Part shown: piece by piece, positions 32,303-32,412 of the stretch
How positions within the stretch are numbered: position 1 is the first letter of the stretch
How the letters are laid out: each line of letters begins with the position of its first letter
NCBI GenBank assembly: GCA_022787145.1
Contig: JALFVM010000109.1
Coordinates: forward strand, 1 to 32,412
Reading direction: 5' to 3'
Length of the DNA: 32,412 nt
DNA from: Lachnospiraceae bacterium
GTDB lineage: Bacteria; Bacillota; Clostridia; Lachnospirales; Lachnospiraceae
Translations under genes and position numbers: made by a program
Notes under the pieces: model-generated
Databases searched by the model: none
The model's input: the letters and a program-made list of their open reading frames with translations, nothing else
What the model was told of the DNA's origin: nothing

Positions 32303-32412
32303 TGGATTGTCTTATCAAGCACCATAATTTGATTGCCAACCCACACTATGGACTATTGGGACTCGTAACAATGTGCTATCAGCTTATGGTTGAATTACTT
32401 GGGCCTATATTT
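32230..32412 (+). CDS. internal fragment of a QxxRW family 2 glycosyltransferase
   Basis: From 32230 to the edge one frame reads as the middle of a processive-type membrane GT2: VCYTGVPHSIKRLLHQRDRW (with the QxxRW acceptor/product motif), then QRGLMDCLIKHHNLI and a hydrophobic stretch toward ELLGPIF. No start codon or ribosome site precedes it; the fold's N-terminal half (DxD region) is missing. It is joined out of frame to the first codons of ugd. Continuation past the window is unknown. Confidence 0.75.

Overview
The window is a low-GC Firmicutes chromosome segment around the replication origin, most likely from a Lachnospiraceae gut bacterium (Blautia/Dorea/Mediterraneibacter-like). This is inferred from gene order (parA-parB-DUF4446-serS; rpmH-rnpA-yidD-yidC-jag; dnaA-dnaN-S4-recF), from clostridial families (DUF4446, DUF3881-like, DUF1002) and from the exopolysaccharide locus. 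I cannot name the species from the sequence alone.

Left arm (about 130-15300, almost all on the minus strand, pointing away from oriC). From the origin outward: a ribosome/membrane-insertion operon (rpmH, rnpA, yidD, yidC, jag) closed by a terminator near 12110; mnmE, mnmG and rsmG, closed by a bidirectional terminator at 7523-7549; a lone plus-strand alpha/beta hydrolase; then the segregation operon parA-parB-DUF4446-serS-DUF3881-maf, followed by half of a tRNA-Arg(CCU). Between parA and the hydrolase lie one parS abutting the parA promoter, a nest of small mobile repeats, and a tandem array of six parS sites, five of them spaced exactly 42 bp.

Origin (15190-17756). I count 26 perfect TTATCCACA DnaA boxes in three clusters: two upstream of dnaA that are copies of each other offset by exactly 399 bp, and one between dnaA and dnaN. 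The last ends in the arrangement DnaA box, box, GC tract, TAC-type trinucleotides, AT-rich DNA expected of a DnaA-trio unwinding site.

Right arm (17756-32412, mostly plus strand): dnaN, S4-domain RlbA/YaaA, recF, a large TPR/acidic-repeat/P-loop protein, rsmA, a ROK-family regulator (minus), a secreted DUF1002 protein, a small membrane protein (minus), and an exopolysaccharide operon (CpsB phosphatase, CpsC/Wzz, CpsD kinase, an SGNH-like protein lacking the catalytic serine, WbaP-type initiating transferase, start of ugd).

Both ends look chimeric. At 130/131 a tRNA-Arg stops at the anticodon loop and runs into an unrelated translationally coupled gene pair. Near 32230, ugd is cut after about 23 codons and joined, out of frame, to the middle of a QxxRW-type GT2 glycosyltransferase. 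These may be assembly misjoins or real rearrangements. The most interesting biology is the helically phased parS array, the duplicated oriC module, and the small nested mobile repeats whose empty site is also present in the window.
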